From Candidatus Saccharimonadota bacterium (GTDB lineage Bacteria; Patescibacteriota; Saccharimonadia; Saccharimonadales; Saccharimonadaceae): a DNA stretch of 64,000 nt. Made by a program: the position numbers and the translations under genes. The stretch lies in the NCBI GenBank assembly GCA_905372305.1, contig CAJPOP010000003.1:1-64000 (forward strand), given 5' to 3'. Shown in pieces: positions 1 through 9,595 of the stretch. The notes under the pieces are model-generated. The model ran no database searches. It saw only the letters and a program-made list of their open reading frames with translations, and was not told where the DNA came from. Each line of letters begins with the position of its first letter. The stretch's first letter is position 1.

Positions 1-128
1 ATCGACTCCGTACAGCGATTGCAATCAACCGGCGAGGAGCTTTCCTCAGAACTCCTCTTTACGCGCCGGGCGTCCAAGGACGCTCGGGCTGCAATCGCTG
101 TACGGAGTTCTAAGGAAAGCTCCTCGCC
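1..128. repeat. In-frame palindromic insert A (family 1)
   Basis: Two inverted repeats interleave. Bases 5-23 match the complement of 90-108 perfectly (19 bp), and 31-55 match the complement of 104-128 with one mismatch in 25. A central hairpin has arms near CCGGGCGTCC and GGACGCTCGG (~68-89). The same centre occurs in atpH insert C. The insert is translated without a stop as part of the helicase and contributes RASKDAR. It may begin before the window. Confidence 0.85.
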
Positions 129-1575
129 TACCTCTCTCGCCACTCACTATTTCTCGCCCGAAGCCCTCGCTCAAAACCCCGACACCTACCTGACCACGCT
201 CGAGAGCCTGCGCACGCTGCGCCAAAAATTACGCGACCGCACTACCGACGCGACCCCAACGCTGGCGGACTTTTTAGAATTCATCGACCTGCACCGCTCG
301 ACCAAAACCCGCCTGACGCACATCCGCCCTCAGTCCAGCACCCTCGGCGGCGCCATCAACCTGATGACCGCCCACAAATCCAAGGGCCTGGAATTCCCGC
401 ACGTTTTCGTCATCGGGGCAATCGACAGCGCCTGGGGCGAGAAAGTCCGCTCGCGCTCGCGGCTGATTCGCTATCCCGCCAACCTCCAGCTCCAGCCCGC
501 CGGCGCCAGTTACGACGAGCGGCTGCGGCTATTCTTCGTGGCGATGACTCGCGCCAAAACCACCTTGACCATGACCTATTCCCAGACCAACGACGCCGGC
601 AGCGACACCATGATCGCCAGCTTCCTGACCGCCCACACACCGACGATTATCCCCGCCGCCGACACGCCCGCGGCACAAATTACCGTGGCGCAAACCGACT
701 GGAGTACGCGGCTGAGTGCGCCGATTACCGCGGAGCTCAAGGATGTACTAGCGCCGACCTTAGAGACTTACAAACTTTCCGTCACTCATCTCAATAATTT
801 CCTCGACGTCTCGCGCGGCGGTCCGCAGAACTTTTTGTTGAATAATCTGCTGCGCTTTCCGTCCGCCAAAAGTCCCGCCGCCAACTATGGCACCGCCATT
901 CACGCCAGTCTCCAGCAGCTGCACAATCGGCTAGGCGCTGACCACCGCCTGCCGCCTACCGAGCGCATTCTCCACTATTTCCGCACATCGCTCGAGGCCC
1001 AGCACCTGACGCCCGACGATTTCGAGCTATATCTAGACAAAGGCACGGCGGCGCTGACGGCGTTTCTGGATGCCAAATCGTCTGATTTTCGTGACACGGA
1101 GCTGGCAGAACTCGATTTCGCTCATCAAGGCGTCGTCGTTGGCGGCGCGCGCCTGACCGGCAAGCTGGACGTCGCTGATATTGATAAAAATGATAAGACC
1201 ATCTTCGTGACGGATTACAAGACCGGCAAGCCGTCGCACTCCTGGAGAGGTACATCCGATTATGAAAAAATCAAGCTCCACAAATACCGCCAGCAGCTGA
1301 TGTTTTATCAACTGCTGGTCGAATCGTCGCCAGGTTATGGCAATTTCAGCTTCACCGGCGCCCGCCTACAGTTCGTCGAGCCGGACATCAAAACCGGCGA
1401 CATCCTCAGTTTGGAGGACAGTTTTTCCAGGGAAGAATTGGATGAATTCGCCCGGCTGATCGGTGTCGTCTGGCGGAAAATCACCACACTGGATCTGCCG
1501 GATATTTCTGGCTATTCGGCGGATTATAAGAGTATGGTGCAGTTTGAGGAAGATTTATTAGCAGAGGTAGCGTAG
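1..1575 (+). CDS. UvrD/RecB-like helicase with C-terminal nuclease domain (5' truncated)
   Basis: The frame is open from base 1, so the N-terminal half, including Walker A, lies outside the window. Helicase motif V (LMTAHKSKGLEF) is followed by motif VI (RLFFVAMTRAKTTL). A PD-(D/E)XK nuclease domain occupies the C-terminal third: GKLDVAD, VTDYKTGK and a RQQLMFYQ helix. This layout is typical of AddA/RecB or PcrA-like enzymes that unwind and degrade DNA ends during recombinational repair. The first ~43 codons of the visible part are not family sequence. They come from a palindromic insert (1-128) placed between the motif IV and motif V regions. The gene ends just before a strong promoter module. 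Exact subfamily (AddA, RecB or UvrD2-like) cannot be settled from the fragment. Confidence 0.85.
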   Translation: MDSVQRLQSTGEELSSELLFTRRASKDARAAIAVRSSKESSSPTSLATHYFSPEALAQNPDTYLTTLESLRTLRQKLRDRTTDATPTLADFLEFIDLHRSTKTRLTHIRPQSSTLGGAINLMTAHKSKGLEFPHVFVIGAIDSAWGEKVRSRSRLIRYPANLQLQPAGASYDERLRLFFVAMTRAKTTLTMTYSQTNDAGSDTMIASFLTAHTPTIIPAADTPAAQITVAQTDWSTRLSAPITAELKDVLAPTLETYKLSVTHLNNFLDVSRGGPQNFLLNNLLRFPSAKSPAANYGTAIHASLQQLHNRLGADHRLPPTERILHYFRTSLEAQHLTPDDFELYLDKGTAALTAFLDAKSSDFRDTELAELDFAHQGVVVGGARLTGKLDVADIDKNDKTIFVTDYKTGKPSHSWRGTSDYEKIKLHKYRQQLMFYQLLVESSPGYGNFSFTGARLQFVEPDIKTGDILSLEDSFSREELDEFARLIGVVWRKITTLDLPDISGYSADYKSMVQFEEDLLAEVA

Positions 1576-1594
1576 GCAATCTTGACAAAAACTA

Positions 1595-1623
1595 TTGACA
1601 TAGCTTGCTATTATTGATATATA
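1595..1623 (+). promoter_or_regulatory. Module promoter 1 (TTGACA-17-TATATA)
   Basis: TTGACA at 1595-1600 and TATATA from 1618 are separated by 17 bp. The -10 box continues as an alternating TA run and is followed by CTTGCTTTTG. Two other places in the window (32374-32402 and 56419-56447) have the same spacing, the GA just before the TA run and the downstream GCTTTT. The promoter drives the structured transcript up to the terminator at 2244. Confidence 0.8.
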
Positions 1624-1639
1624 TATACTTGCTTTTGTC

Positions 1640-1777
1640 CAACGGAGCTACTCTTCGACAAGACGTCGCAAATGACGTCGAGTCTTAATCATGCTTCGCA
1701 CAAAAGCATGGTTCGACAGGGGAGTTAGCTCTTTTCTATCGCCGCAACTCGCGGCAGGGAGGGGGTGAAAAACCCTT
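1640..1777 (+). ncRNA. Structured 5' leader of module 1
   Basis: A long stem can form between GAGCTACTC (~1646) and GAGTTAGCTC (~1721). It encloses a hairpin at ~1658-1684 (AAGAC/GTCTT with GACGTC elements) and another, CATGCTT/AAGCATG (~1690-1710). A third hairpin, GCCGC-AACTC-GCGGC (1741-1755), sits just upstream of a strong Shine-Dalgarno AGGGGGTGA. This amount of pairing in a short leader suggests a regulatory or stabilising RNA. No known riboswitch class was recognised. Confidence 0.5.
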
Positions 1778-1930
1778 ATGTCTTGCGTGAGATGTACTCG
1801 CATGGGGTACACTGGCACGAAGACGTGCCCATCTTGTCGGGGGACTGGCAAGAAGTCTCTCGGCTACCGCTGCGACAACTGCGGCGGCAGTGGTCAGGTC
1901 TGCCTCCAGTGTGGAAGCAAGAACGCCTGA
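1778..1930 (+). CDS. Tiny four-CXXC zinc-ribbon protein
   Basis: A 50-residue ORF too short for routine gene callers. Eight cysteines form four CXXC pairs: C3/C6, C17/C20, C32/C35 and C42/C45. The segments CPSCRGTG and CDNCGGSGQVC follow the DnaJ-type CXXCXGXG pattern, so it probably binds two Zn ions. It starts with ATG a few bases after AGGGGGTGA, in the transcript driven by the shared module promoter. A partner is unknown; in the DnaJ family such ribbons bind clients or RNA, but here that is only inference. An overlapping frame starting at 1765 is longer but has no family features. Confidence 0.55.
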   Translation: MSCVRCTRMGYTGTKTCPSCRGTGKKSLGYRCDNCGGSGQVCLQCGSKNA

Positions 1931-2160
1931 CTATCTTTTTTTGTGGCGGTCGGGACTTGTGCGACCCCGAAACCGCTGAACCTCGAGTTCAGCAAAGGGC
2001 GTCCGTCCGCCCCGGCTTGATTCGCCGACCGGTAATCCGGAAAAGAATCACAGAACGCGCAGGATCGCCCCTCGATTTTCCACAACGGAGTGGTTAATCG
2101 AGGATGGACGGGTTCAATTCCCGTCGCGTCCACTGAGATGACACAACGATGTGTCATCTC
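1931..2160 (+). ncRNA. Structured 3' RNA with tRNA T-arm-like end
   Basis: Consecutive hairpins follow the Zn-ribbon ORF: GCTGAAC/GTTCAGC, GGGCG/CGCCC, TGATTC/GAATCA enclosing CCGG-TAAT-CCGG, and CCTCGATT/AATCGAGG. Then comes ACGGG-TTCAATT-CCCGT followed by CGCGTCCA, which looks like a T-arm and acceptor 3' strand (~2108-2134). A perfect 10-bp hairpin (GAGATGACAC/GTGTCATCTC) follows at ~2135-2160. The T-arm resembles the 3' end of a tmRNA, and smpB is encoded in this window. However, no matching 5' acceptor strand (GGACGCG) or tag ending in LAA was found, so I do not call ssrA. Confidence 0.4.
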
Positions 2161-2243
2161 TCACTCCTGGGCTCGCGAGTTCACTCGTGGCAGTTTTTCT
2201 CAAAGGCGAGATTAACTCCGAGCAGAACCGCTCGAGTCCGCCA

Positions 2244-2286
2244 CCCCTCACTCTCAATGGCGAGAGTGAGGGGATTTTCCTTTTTG
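2244..2286 (+). terminator. Intrinsic terminator of module 1
   Basis: A 12-bp stem (CCCCTCACTCTC / GAGAGTGAGGGG) is followed by ATTTTCCTTTTT. It ends the module 1 transcript just upstream of dus. Confidence 0.85.
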
Positions 2287-2302
2287 TGGTAAAATAACAG
2301 AG

Positions 2303-3520
2303 ATGACATCATTTTGGGATAACCTGCCGCAGCCATTTTTCATCTTGGCGCCGATGGAAGCCGTCACTGACGTGGTGTTTCGCCATGTCGTCAAGCAGGC
2401 GGGCGCGCCCGACGTGTTTTTCACCGAGTTTGCCAACGCCACCGGCTGGGTGCATGCTGGCGACAAGGCCATCGCTGGGCGGCTCGTCAAGACCGACGAT
2501 GAGCATCCGCTGGTCGCCCAAATCTGGGGCGGCGAGCCAGGCGACATGGAGCAATTTGCCGCTCACTGCATGGAGCTCGGCTTCGACGGCATTGACATCA
2601 ACATGGGATGTCCCGCCAAATCCGCCATCAAATCTGGCGGTGCCGCGCTTATCCGCCGACCCGACGTAGCCATTGCTGCCATCGCCGCTGCTAAAACCGC
2701 CGGGCTACCAGTTAGTGTGAAAACTAGGTTGGGCTATTCACGCGTTGACGAGTGGAAAGAATGGTTGGGTACGCTGCTGGCGCAGGAACTCGCCAACCTA
2801 ACCATCCACCTCCGCACCAAAAAGGAGATGAGCAAAGTCCCGGCACACTACGAGCTCATCGACGACATCATAGCTCTGCGTGATGAAATCGCCCCGCAGA
2901 CGCTACTAACCATCAACGGCGACATCCGCAACCGAGCCCACGGCGAGGAGCTCGCCCGCCAGCACCCAGGCCTCAACGGCGTCATGATCGGGCGGGGAAT
3001 TTTCAGCGATCCGTTTTGTTTTGCCTATACCGGCGCTCGGGCATCTTATAAAACAATCCGGGACCCGCTAAAGCCAGCCCAGATTTTTTCTGAGACGCCA
3101 CTCGCACCCAACGCGCCGGCTGCGGCACCTCCTGCACTGGAGGCTGTGAAACGTTCGCGTAGTATCTCCAGTGGAGATGCGAGTGAAAAGAGTACTCCAG
3201 TGCGGGAGCGTGGCGCTGGTGATGCTAACTTTGCTGACGATGTACGGGAGGCGAGCGAAGCCATCCGTAAAGAACACTCCGAGGGAGCAGAACTATCCAT
3301 TACCACCCGTAAAACTGAACTAATCGCCTTATTACACTACCACCTCGATCTCTTTGACCGCTATCAACCAACTCTCGGCCGCCCCTTCGAAACCCTCAAA
3401 CGCTTCTTCAAAATCTACATCCGCGACTTCGACGGCGCCAAAGAACTGCGCGAGAAGCTAATGCATACTAAAAACACCAGCGAAGCCCGCCAGATACTTG
3501 AAAAAATACAATATTTGTGA
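2303..3520 (+). CDS. dus: tRNA-dihydrouridine synthase, with in-frame insert
   Basis: FMN-dependent enzyme that reduces uridine to dihydrouridine in tRNA D-loops. The TIM-barrel start has APMEAVTD, the catalytic cysteine lies in NMGCPAKS, and FMN/phosphate binding is seen at TINGDIRN and GVMIGRG. The C-terminal helical domain resumes at KTELIALLHYHLDLF. At 405 aa it is longer than the usual ~320 aa. The excess lies between the barrel and the helical domain and is made by palindromic insert B (3089-3217) plus a further hairpin-like stretch to ~3290. ATG 2303 is 7 nt after TAAAAT, so it is probably leaderless. It ends in TGA, used here as a true stop. Confidence 0.9.
   Translation: MTSFWDNLPQPFFILAPMEAVTDVVFRHVVKQAGAPDVFFTEFANATGWVHAGDKAIAGRLVKTDDEHPLVAQIWGGEPGDMEQFAAHCMELGFDGIDINMGCPAKSAIKSGGAALIRRPDVAIAAIAAAKTAGLPVSVKTRLGYSRVDEWKEWLGTLLAQELANLTIHLRTKKEMSKVPAHYELIDDIIALRDEIAPQTLLTINGDIRNRAHGEELARQHPGLNGVMIGRGIFSDPFCFAYTGARASYKTIRDPLKPAQIFSETPLAPNAPAAAPPALEAVKRSRSISSGDASEKSTPVRERGAGDANFADDVREASEAIRKEHSEGAELSITTRKTELIALLHYHLDLFDRYQPTLGRPFETLKRFFKIYIRDFDGAKELREKLMHTKNTSEARQILEKIQYL
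3089..3217. repeat. In-frame palindromic insert B (family 2)
   Basis: Outer arms: CTGCACTGGAG (~3132-3142) pairs with CTCCAGTGC (~3195-3203). A central hairpin ATCTCC-AGT-GGAGAT lies at ~3164-3178. It encodes the peptide SETPLAPNA...ALEAVKRSRSISSG...EKSTP...ERG. Much of the core recurs in der, and the SETPLAPNA part (27 identical nt) recurs in the ABC-F gene. Compared with der it lacks 30 nt between two CGYTCGCG direct repeats. Confidence 0.9.
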
Positions 3521-3524
3521 TATA

Positions 3525-4369
3525 ATGTTAAGTATGGGCGAATATATCAAAAGTAATTTATCTTATCTCTGCACGCGAGATGCCACGGCAAGTAACGTGG
3601 AAAATTCGCCAGAAGGCATAATATTATTGTCAAGAATACCTAGAGACAATCAGCCGACCTCAGAGGTTGAGCTACATGCAAGACCAGGCTACTCATTAGG
3701 CAGAGAAGATAGCATACATGGCGTTCACTTCGCCGACCTAGTAGTACCAAGGCGGTCTGGCATATCAACCGTCCAACCTATAGCACTCAAACCAGTCATG
3801 TCTGCAAAGGGTGCTGTTCGCGAACACAAGATAGCACGTTATCTTAATAAACAAGGCGAGCAGTTGACTTTTCGACCTCTAGGCTTTACTAGATGGGGGG
3901 TAATTTCAGTACTATTACCGAATTTGACCAAGGTGTAGTGAGCTATGATAATACTCTCTTAGAAAAAACACACAAACCAACGGAGTCATAAATAGCAGAA
4001 GCTCTTACGGTTGCCGCACAAACACTAATCATTTTAAATGACATAGGACTGGCACACGGAGACTTTCAGGTGAAAAATACTGCCAGCGACGTCAACGGCA
4101 GGATACGGGTTATTGATTTGACGATGATAAAGAGGCTTCGCGACACAGAAGACGTTTTGAGCGATATCACCTTATATACAGAATCTCTTACCAAGTTTGG
4201 CACCCAACTATCGCCAGTTAGCCCTGAACAATTTGATGATCACTTCCTACATACTTATGAAAAGAGTGTTTCTGATATTTTTCCAAAACAGAGGCAACTG
4301 GAAGTAAAAATGAGCATTTCCGCTATGCGAGGTAGTCTAGATTTTCTGATTGGGCCAAGTATAACTTAA
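3525..4369 (+). pseudogene. Interrupted kinase/phosphotransferase-like gene
   Basis: Three collinear pieces make one protein. The first frame runs from ATG 3525/3534 (after a TATAAT) through IALKP, a possible nucleotide-binding lysine strand. A G6 tract at 3895-3900 shifts the frame; seven Gs would join it to the segment with TITEFDQG. That segment is then stopped by TAA at 3989-3991 and continues in frame to 4369. The last part has a catalytic-loop-like HGDFQVKN and VIDLT, resembling aminoglycoside phosphotransferase or lipopolysaccharide-kinase folds. Specific substrate unknown. The state could be a decayed gene, a phase-variable OFF copy or a sequencing artefact. Confidence 0.6.
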
Positions 4370-4371
4370 GC

Positions 4372-4668
4372 CTAAGCTACTCCATGTTCCAGCTTCTTTA
4401 AACGACCTTCGTAATCATCAAGACGCGCGCTATGGCGATTCAGATCAGTGCCAATAGCGTTAAGAATTTCGTTCTGGACTTCTTCATTTTCATCAAGACG
4501 CTTATCTATACTATCAAGACGCTCGTTGATATCGTCAAAGCGCTCATCCATGCCATCAAGGCGCTTGTTGACATCATCAAAGCGCTTATTTATCTCAGCA
4601 GTATGACCGCTCAATACTGATTCCATCAGCTGTTTTACATCTGCCAAATCGTCGCTAGTCAAGCTCAT
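4372..4668 (-). CDS. Small coiled-coil protein
   Basis: 98 residues starting MSLTSDD. Most of the protein is a repeated heptad-like unit of about seven residues (NKRFDDV, NKRLDGM, DERFDDI, NERLDSI, DKRLDEN), so it should form a long parallel coiled coil without a membrane segment. The start is chosen because TATAAT lies 6 nt upstream of this ATG (leaderless). The longer upstream reading would place the promoter inside the gene. Similar heptad proteins occur widely as hypothetical proteins; function unknown. Confidence 0.7.
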   Translation of the reverse strand: MSLTSDDLADVKQLMESVLSGHTAEINKRFDDVNKRLDGMDERFDDINERLDSIDKRLDENEEVQNEILNAIGTDLNRHSARLDDYEGRLKKLEHGVA

Positions 4669-4753
4669 GCAAAAATTATAGCACGGCACAGTAGCGGTAC
4701 GCAAACCAATCCTGCCGCCGTCAAAACACAACTATAACAATGGCAATTCAACG

Positions 4754-5179
4754 CTATCGTCGTCGCTTGCGCCTATGCAAGTCCGCCACCTTTAACCGCA
4801 CCATGTGCCGGTCGATGAGCTGTTTGGCTTTCTCGCGTTCGACTTGGTCGCCGGCTTCGTCGCGGGCTTTGATAGCACGCTCCAGTGCTGCCTGAGTTTC
4901 CGCCTCGATGATGTCGTCGCCATGATCCGCCTCGTCCACCAAGATTTGCACCGATGAATAATCAATCTTCACCACGCCGCCGGAGATTGCGAAATACTCT
5001 AATTGGCTATCCAAATCTTCTTTATGGCGGCGCACAGTGATGACACCGTCCCGCGCAATCGTCACTAGCGGCTCATGACTCGGGAAAACGGATATTTCGC
5101 CGTCAATGGTCGGAATTGACAGCGAATAAACCTCTTCGTCAACCTTCGTTCCAATAAGTGTAACTAATGACAATTTCAT
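4754..5179 (-). CDS. atpC: F1 ATP synthase epsilon subunit
   Basis: 141 residues. N-terminal beta-sandwich with SIPTIDGEISVFPSHEPLV and the ISGG turn (FAISGGVVKI), then a two-helix C-terminal domain ending in a basic tail (HRRKRRR). It is part of the central stalk that links gamma rotation to the catalytic head and may inhibit hydrolysis. Last gene of the atp operon, two bases after atpD. Confidence 0.9.
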   Translation of the reverse strand: MKLSLVTLIGTKVDEEVYSLSIPTIDGEISVFPSHEPLVTIARDGVITVRRHKEDLDSQLEYFAISGGVVKIDYSSVQILVDEADHGDDIIEAETQAALERAIKARDEAGDQVEREKAKQLIDRHMVRLKVADLHRRKRRR

Positions 5180-5181
5180 GG

Positions 5182-6705
<1,524 letters not shown>

Positions 6706-6729
6706 TTAATCTCACTTTCCATACCACGC

Positions 6730-7179
6730 CTACGCCTCCTGATAATCCATAATTATATCCAAAGAATAGCTCTTATCCGACAGCGCTCGACGAGCTGGTT
6801 CTATCATATCATCAGGAAAACGCAAATTCAGTTTTTCTAAAGCCTCTAACGTCACGAAGTCAACCTGCTGGATTCCTTCTTCGCGCGGGGCAGGATAATC
6901 ATCGGCAATGTGTCCCAGAAAAAACATAACCAGCGACATGCCAGAATCAGTATTTTTCAGCAGCACCGACAGAACACCGTCAATTGCAACTGTGTAGCCA
7001 GATTCTTCCTTCGCTTCGCGCACCGCCGCCTCTACCAAACCTTCGCCCGGCTCGACATGTCCCGCCGGAAAGTTCCACGTACCTAATTGCCCGTAGTTGT
7101 CTTTACCCTCTTGAATAACCAATAGTTTACCGTCTTTTACGACAACAGTACTGACGAATAGGGTTGTGTTATTCATCAT
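6730..7179 (-). CDS. NUDIX hydrolase inside the atp operon
   Basis: 149 residues with a complete Nudix box GHVEPGEGLVEAAVREAKEE followed by SGY, which supplies the Mg-binding glutamates. The family hydrolyses nucleoside diphosphates linked to another group; the substrate here is unknown. Its start overlaps the atpG stop by four bases (ATGA), so it is translationally coupled and co-transcribed with ATP synthase, between atpG and atpD. That position suggests a house-cleaning or nucleotide-pool role, but this is inference. Confidence 0.9.
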   Translation of the reverse strand: MMNNTTLFVSTVVVKDGKLLVIQEGKDNYGQLGTWNFPAGHVEPGEGLVEAAVREAKEESGYTVAIDGVLSVLLKNTDSGMSLVMFFLGHIADDYPAPREEGIQQVDFVTLEALEKLNLRFPDDMIEPARRALSDKSYSLDIIMDYQEA

Positions 7180-8057
7180 TGTTCCATCGCCTCCACACCG
7201 CCGGAAATTTCCGCCAACTCTTGAGTAATCGCACCTTGGCGGGCTTTGTTCATCGCTAGCGTCAAGTCATCCACCAGATCAGACGCATTGTCCGTCGCAT
7301 TCTTCATAGCCATCATCCGCATAGAATGTTCTGAGGCGCGAGCGTCCAGCAACGCTTGCAGCAATCGCGCACCCGTCAAACGGTTCGCCACGGCGTCCAA
7401 TACTTCTGGAATGCTTGGCTCGTACTTGGCATCAGAAACTGTGTTCGAGACCTCGCTCGGATCAATCAAGGCTTTGGTACCCGCCGGCAGCAAGCGCGAC
7501 AGCTCCGCCGTCTGCACCATGCTATTGACAAACCGCGTGTATACCAGCGTCACCGCGTCAACCTCGCCATTTTCAAACATACTAATGGCAGTGTTCAAGA
7601 TCGTGTGAAAGGTGAGCCCCGACGGCTGATCTGGCAAATCTTCATACGTACCGATAATCTTTGTGTCCTTCAGCCGCGAGGCGAATTGCGAAGCCCGGCG
7701 ACCGACGGTCAAGGTCAAATTCTCAATGCCGCGTTCGTCATCACGCTTCAGCAGCTCCAGATATTTCTTCAGGACATTGGTGTTATACGCACCAGCCAGC
7801 CCCTTGTCACTGGCGATGACGATGATCAAGCGCTTGGTGATTTTGCGGCGCTTGAACAGTGGGTGATTATCGGTCGCACCCTGGCTCGCCAAGTAACTCA
7901 GCAACTCTTCAGCCGCCATAGTGTAGGGAGCCGAGGCCTTGTCCGCCTCTTGCGAACGGCGCATTTTGCTGGCCGCCACGAGCTGCATCGCCTTGGTGAT
8001 TTGCTTGGTCGAATCCACCGAGCGAATGCGATTTTTCAGCGCACGAGTACTCGGCAT
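7176..8057 (-). CDS. atpG: F1 ATP synthase gamma subunit
   Basis: 293 residues, normal length. The N-terminal helix has IRSVDSTKQITKAMQLVAAS and the C-terminal helix has MRMMAMKNATDNASDLV, the two conserved strands of the rotating coiled-coil shaft. It starts 3 nt after the atpA stop and ends overlapping the NUDIX gene. Confidence 0.96.
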   Translation of the reverse strand: MPSTRALKNRIRSVDSTKQITKAMQLVAASKMRRSQEADKASAPYTMAAEELLSYLASQGATDNHPLFKRRKITKRLIIVIASDKGLAGAYNTNVLKKYLELLKRDDERGIENLTLTVGRRASQFASRLKDTKIIGTYEDLPDQPSGLTFHTILNTAISMFENGEVDAVTLVYTRFVNSMVQTAELSRLLPAGTKALIDPSEVSNTVSDAKYEPSIPEVLDAVANRLTGARLLQALLDARASEHSMRMMAMKNATDNASDLVDDLTLAMNKARQGAITQELAEISGGVEAMEQ

Positions 8058-8060
8058 GGA

Positions 8061-9587
8061 TTACTCCTCAAAGCCTTTCGCCGCCACTTGGGTTGCCTCG
8101 TTAATGACCTGGAGTTGCTCGTCAGTCGGCTTGGCGCCCTTGTTCAGTTCGCGCATGGTGTCTTTGGCGTTGTTCCAGAGTTGTGTCAGCAGACCAGCTT
8201 GCGCTTCCTTGATCTTAGCAACCGGCACATTGTCAAAGGCACCGCTAGTCACCGCATGGATGCTGACAAATTGCTCCCAGACGCTCATCGGCTGATACTG
8301 CGGCTGCTTGAGCAGCTCAGTCAAGCGCTGACCACGGTCAATTTGCGCTTTAGTTGCATCATCCAGGTCTGAACCAAACTGCGCAAATGACGCCAACTCA
8401 CGGAACTGTGAAAGACCGAGCTTCAAGTTACCACCAACTGATTTAACCGCCTTGGTCTGAGCAGCACCACCGACACGGGAAACCGACAAGCCAGCTGAAA
8501 TCGCTGGGCGAATACCTTGGTAGAACAGATCGGTTTCCAGGAAAATCTGACCGTCGGTGATGGAAATCACGTTGGTCGGGATGTAAGCCGAGATGTCACC
8601 AGCCTGCGTCTCGATGATCGGCAGGGCAGTCAGTGAACCAGCGCCCAATTCGTCTGACAACTTGGCTGAACGCTCCAGCAGGCGAGAGTGTAGATAGAAG
8701 ACATCACCAGGATAGGCCTCGCGTCCCGGTGGACGACGGAGCAGCAATGACATCTGGCGGTAGGCCACGGCGTGCTTGGTCAAATCGTCATAAATCATCA
8801 GCGCGTGGCCGCCATTGTCGCGGAAATATTCGCCCATGGCGGTGCCGGCATATGGCGCAAGGTACAGCAGGGAAGCCGCGTCCGACGGGCTGGTCGCCAC
8901 CACGATGGTCTGTTCCATCACGCCTTCTTCTTTCAAGCGGTCAACCAGCCGGGCAATCTTTGATAATTTCTGTCCAATCGCCACGTAGACGTTCACCACG
9001 CCGGTCTTTTGCCGCGCCTGGTTGATCATGGTGTCGATGGCAATCGCCGTCTTACCAGTCTGGCGGTCACCGATGATCAGCTCGCGCTGCCCGCGGCCGA
9101 TTGGGAACATGGCGTCAATTGACATGATACCGGTCATCAGCGGCTCATGCACCGACTTACGGCCCATCACGCCGACGGCTGGTCGCTCAATCAGCCCACG
9201 TTTCTTGGTCTTGATAACTGGTCCGCCATCGAGCGGCCGACCCAGCGGGTCAACCACCCGGCCGAGCAACTCCTCGCCAACTGGCACATCCAGCACCGCA
9301 CCCTTGCGGCGAACGTTGGCGCCAGCCTTGACTTTTTCTTCACCGCCAAGGATCACCGCACCGATTTCATCTTCCATCAAGTTCAGGGCAAAGGCTTCCA
9401 CTGTGCCGCCATCAGTTTCAATTTCTAGCACTTCGCTGTAGCCAGCTTTACTGAGGCCGTGCACCCATGCCACGCCGTCACCGACGCGAATGACCACACC
9501 AGCGTCCTCTAATCCTTCCGTCGCCTCCAGCTGCGCGATTTTTTCCCGCAGGCTTTTGGCTAGTTCTGTCACATCAATCTTGCTCAT
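8061..9587 (-). CDS. atpA: F1 ATP synthase alpha subunit
   Basis: 508 residues. Non-catalytic nucleotide-binding subunit with P-loop [14 protein letters not shown], the signature [17 protein letters not shown], and the arginine-finger region [15 protein letters not shown] ([13 protein letters not shown]). Shine-Dalgarno GGAGG precedes the ATG. It sits between atpH and atpG with spacings under 10 nt. Confidence 0.97.
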   Translation of the reverse strand: MSKIDVTELAKSLREKIAQLEATEGLEDAGVVIRVGDGVAWVHGLSKAGYSEVLEIETDGGTVEAFALNLMEDEIGAVILGGEEKVKAGANVRRKGAVLDVPVGEELLGRVVDPLGRPLDGGPVIKTKKRGLIERPAVGVMGRKSVHEPLMTGIMSIDAMFPIGRGQRELIIGDRQTGKTAIAIDTMINQARQKTGVVNVYVAIGQKLSKIARLVDRLKEEGVMEQTIVVATSPSDAASLLYLAPYAGTAMGEYFRDNGGHALMIYDDLTKHAVAYRQMSLLLRRPPGREAYPGDVFYLHSRLLERSAKLSDELGAGSLTALPIIETQAGDISAYIPTNVISITDGQIFLETDLFYQGIRPAISAGLSVSRVGGAAQTKAVKSVGGNLKLGLSQFRELASFAQFGSDLDDATKAQIDRGQRLTELLKQPQYQPMSVWEQFVSIHAVTSGAFDNVPVAKIKEAQAGLLTQLWNNAKDTMRELNKGAKPTDEQLQVINEATQVAAKGFEE

Positions 9588-9595
9588 TTTTCCTC

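Noticed and set aside
1765..2097. 110-codon ORF overlapping the Zn-ribbon ORF
   Set aside because: It is in a different frame, runs through all the RNA hairpins and the T-arm, and its translation shows no family pattern. The cysteine-rich frame with the better start is preferred.
1700..2136. Calling the region ssrA (tmRNA)
   Set aside because: The T-arm-like 3' end and a GGTTCGACAGGGG stretch at 1710-1722 resemble tmRNA. However, no 5' acceptor strand pairs with CGCGTCC, there is no tag ending in LAA, and the order does not fit a standard or permuted gene.
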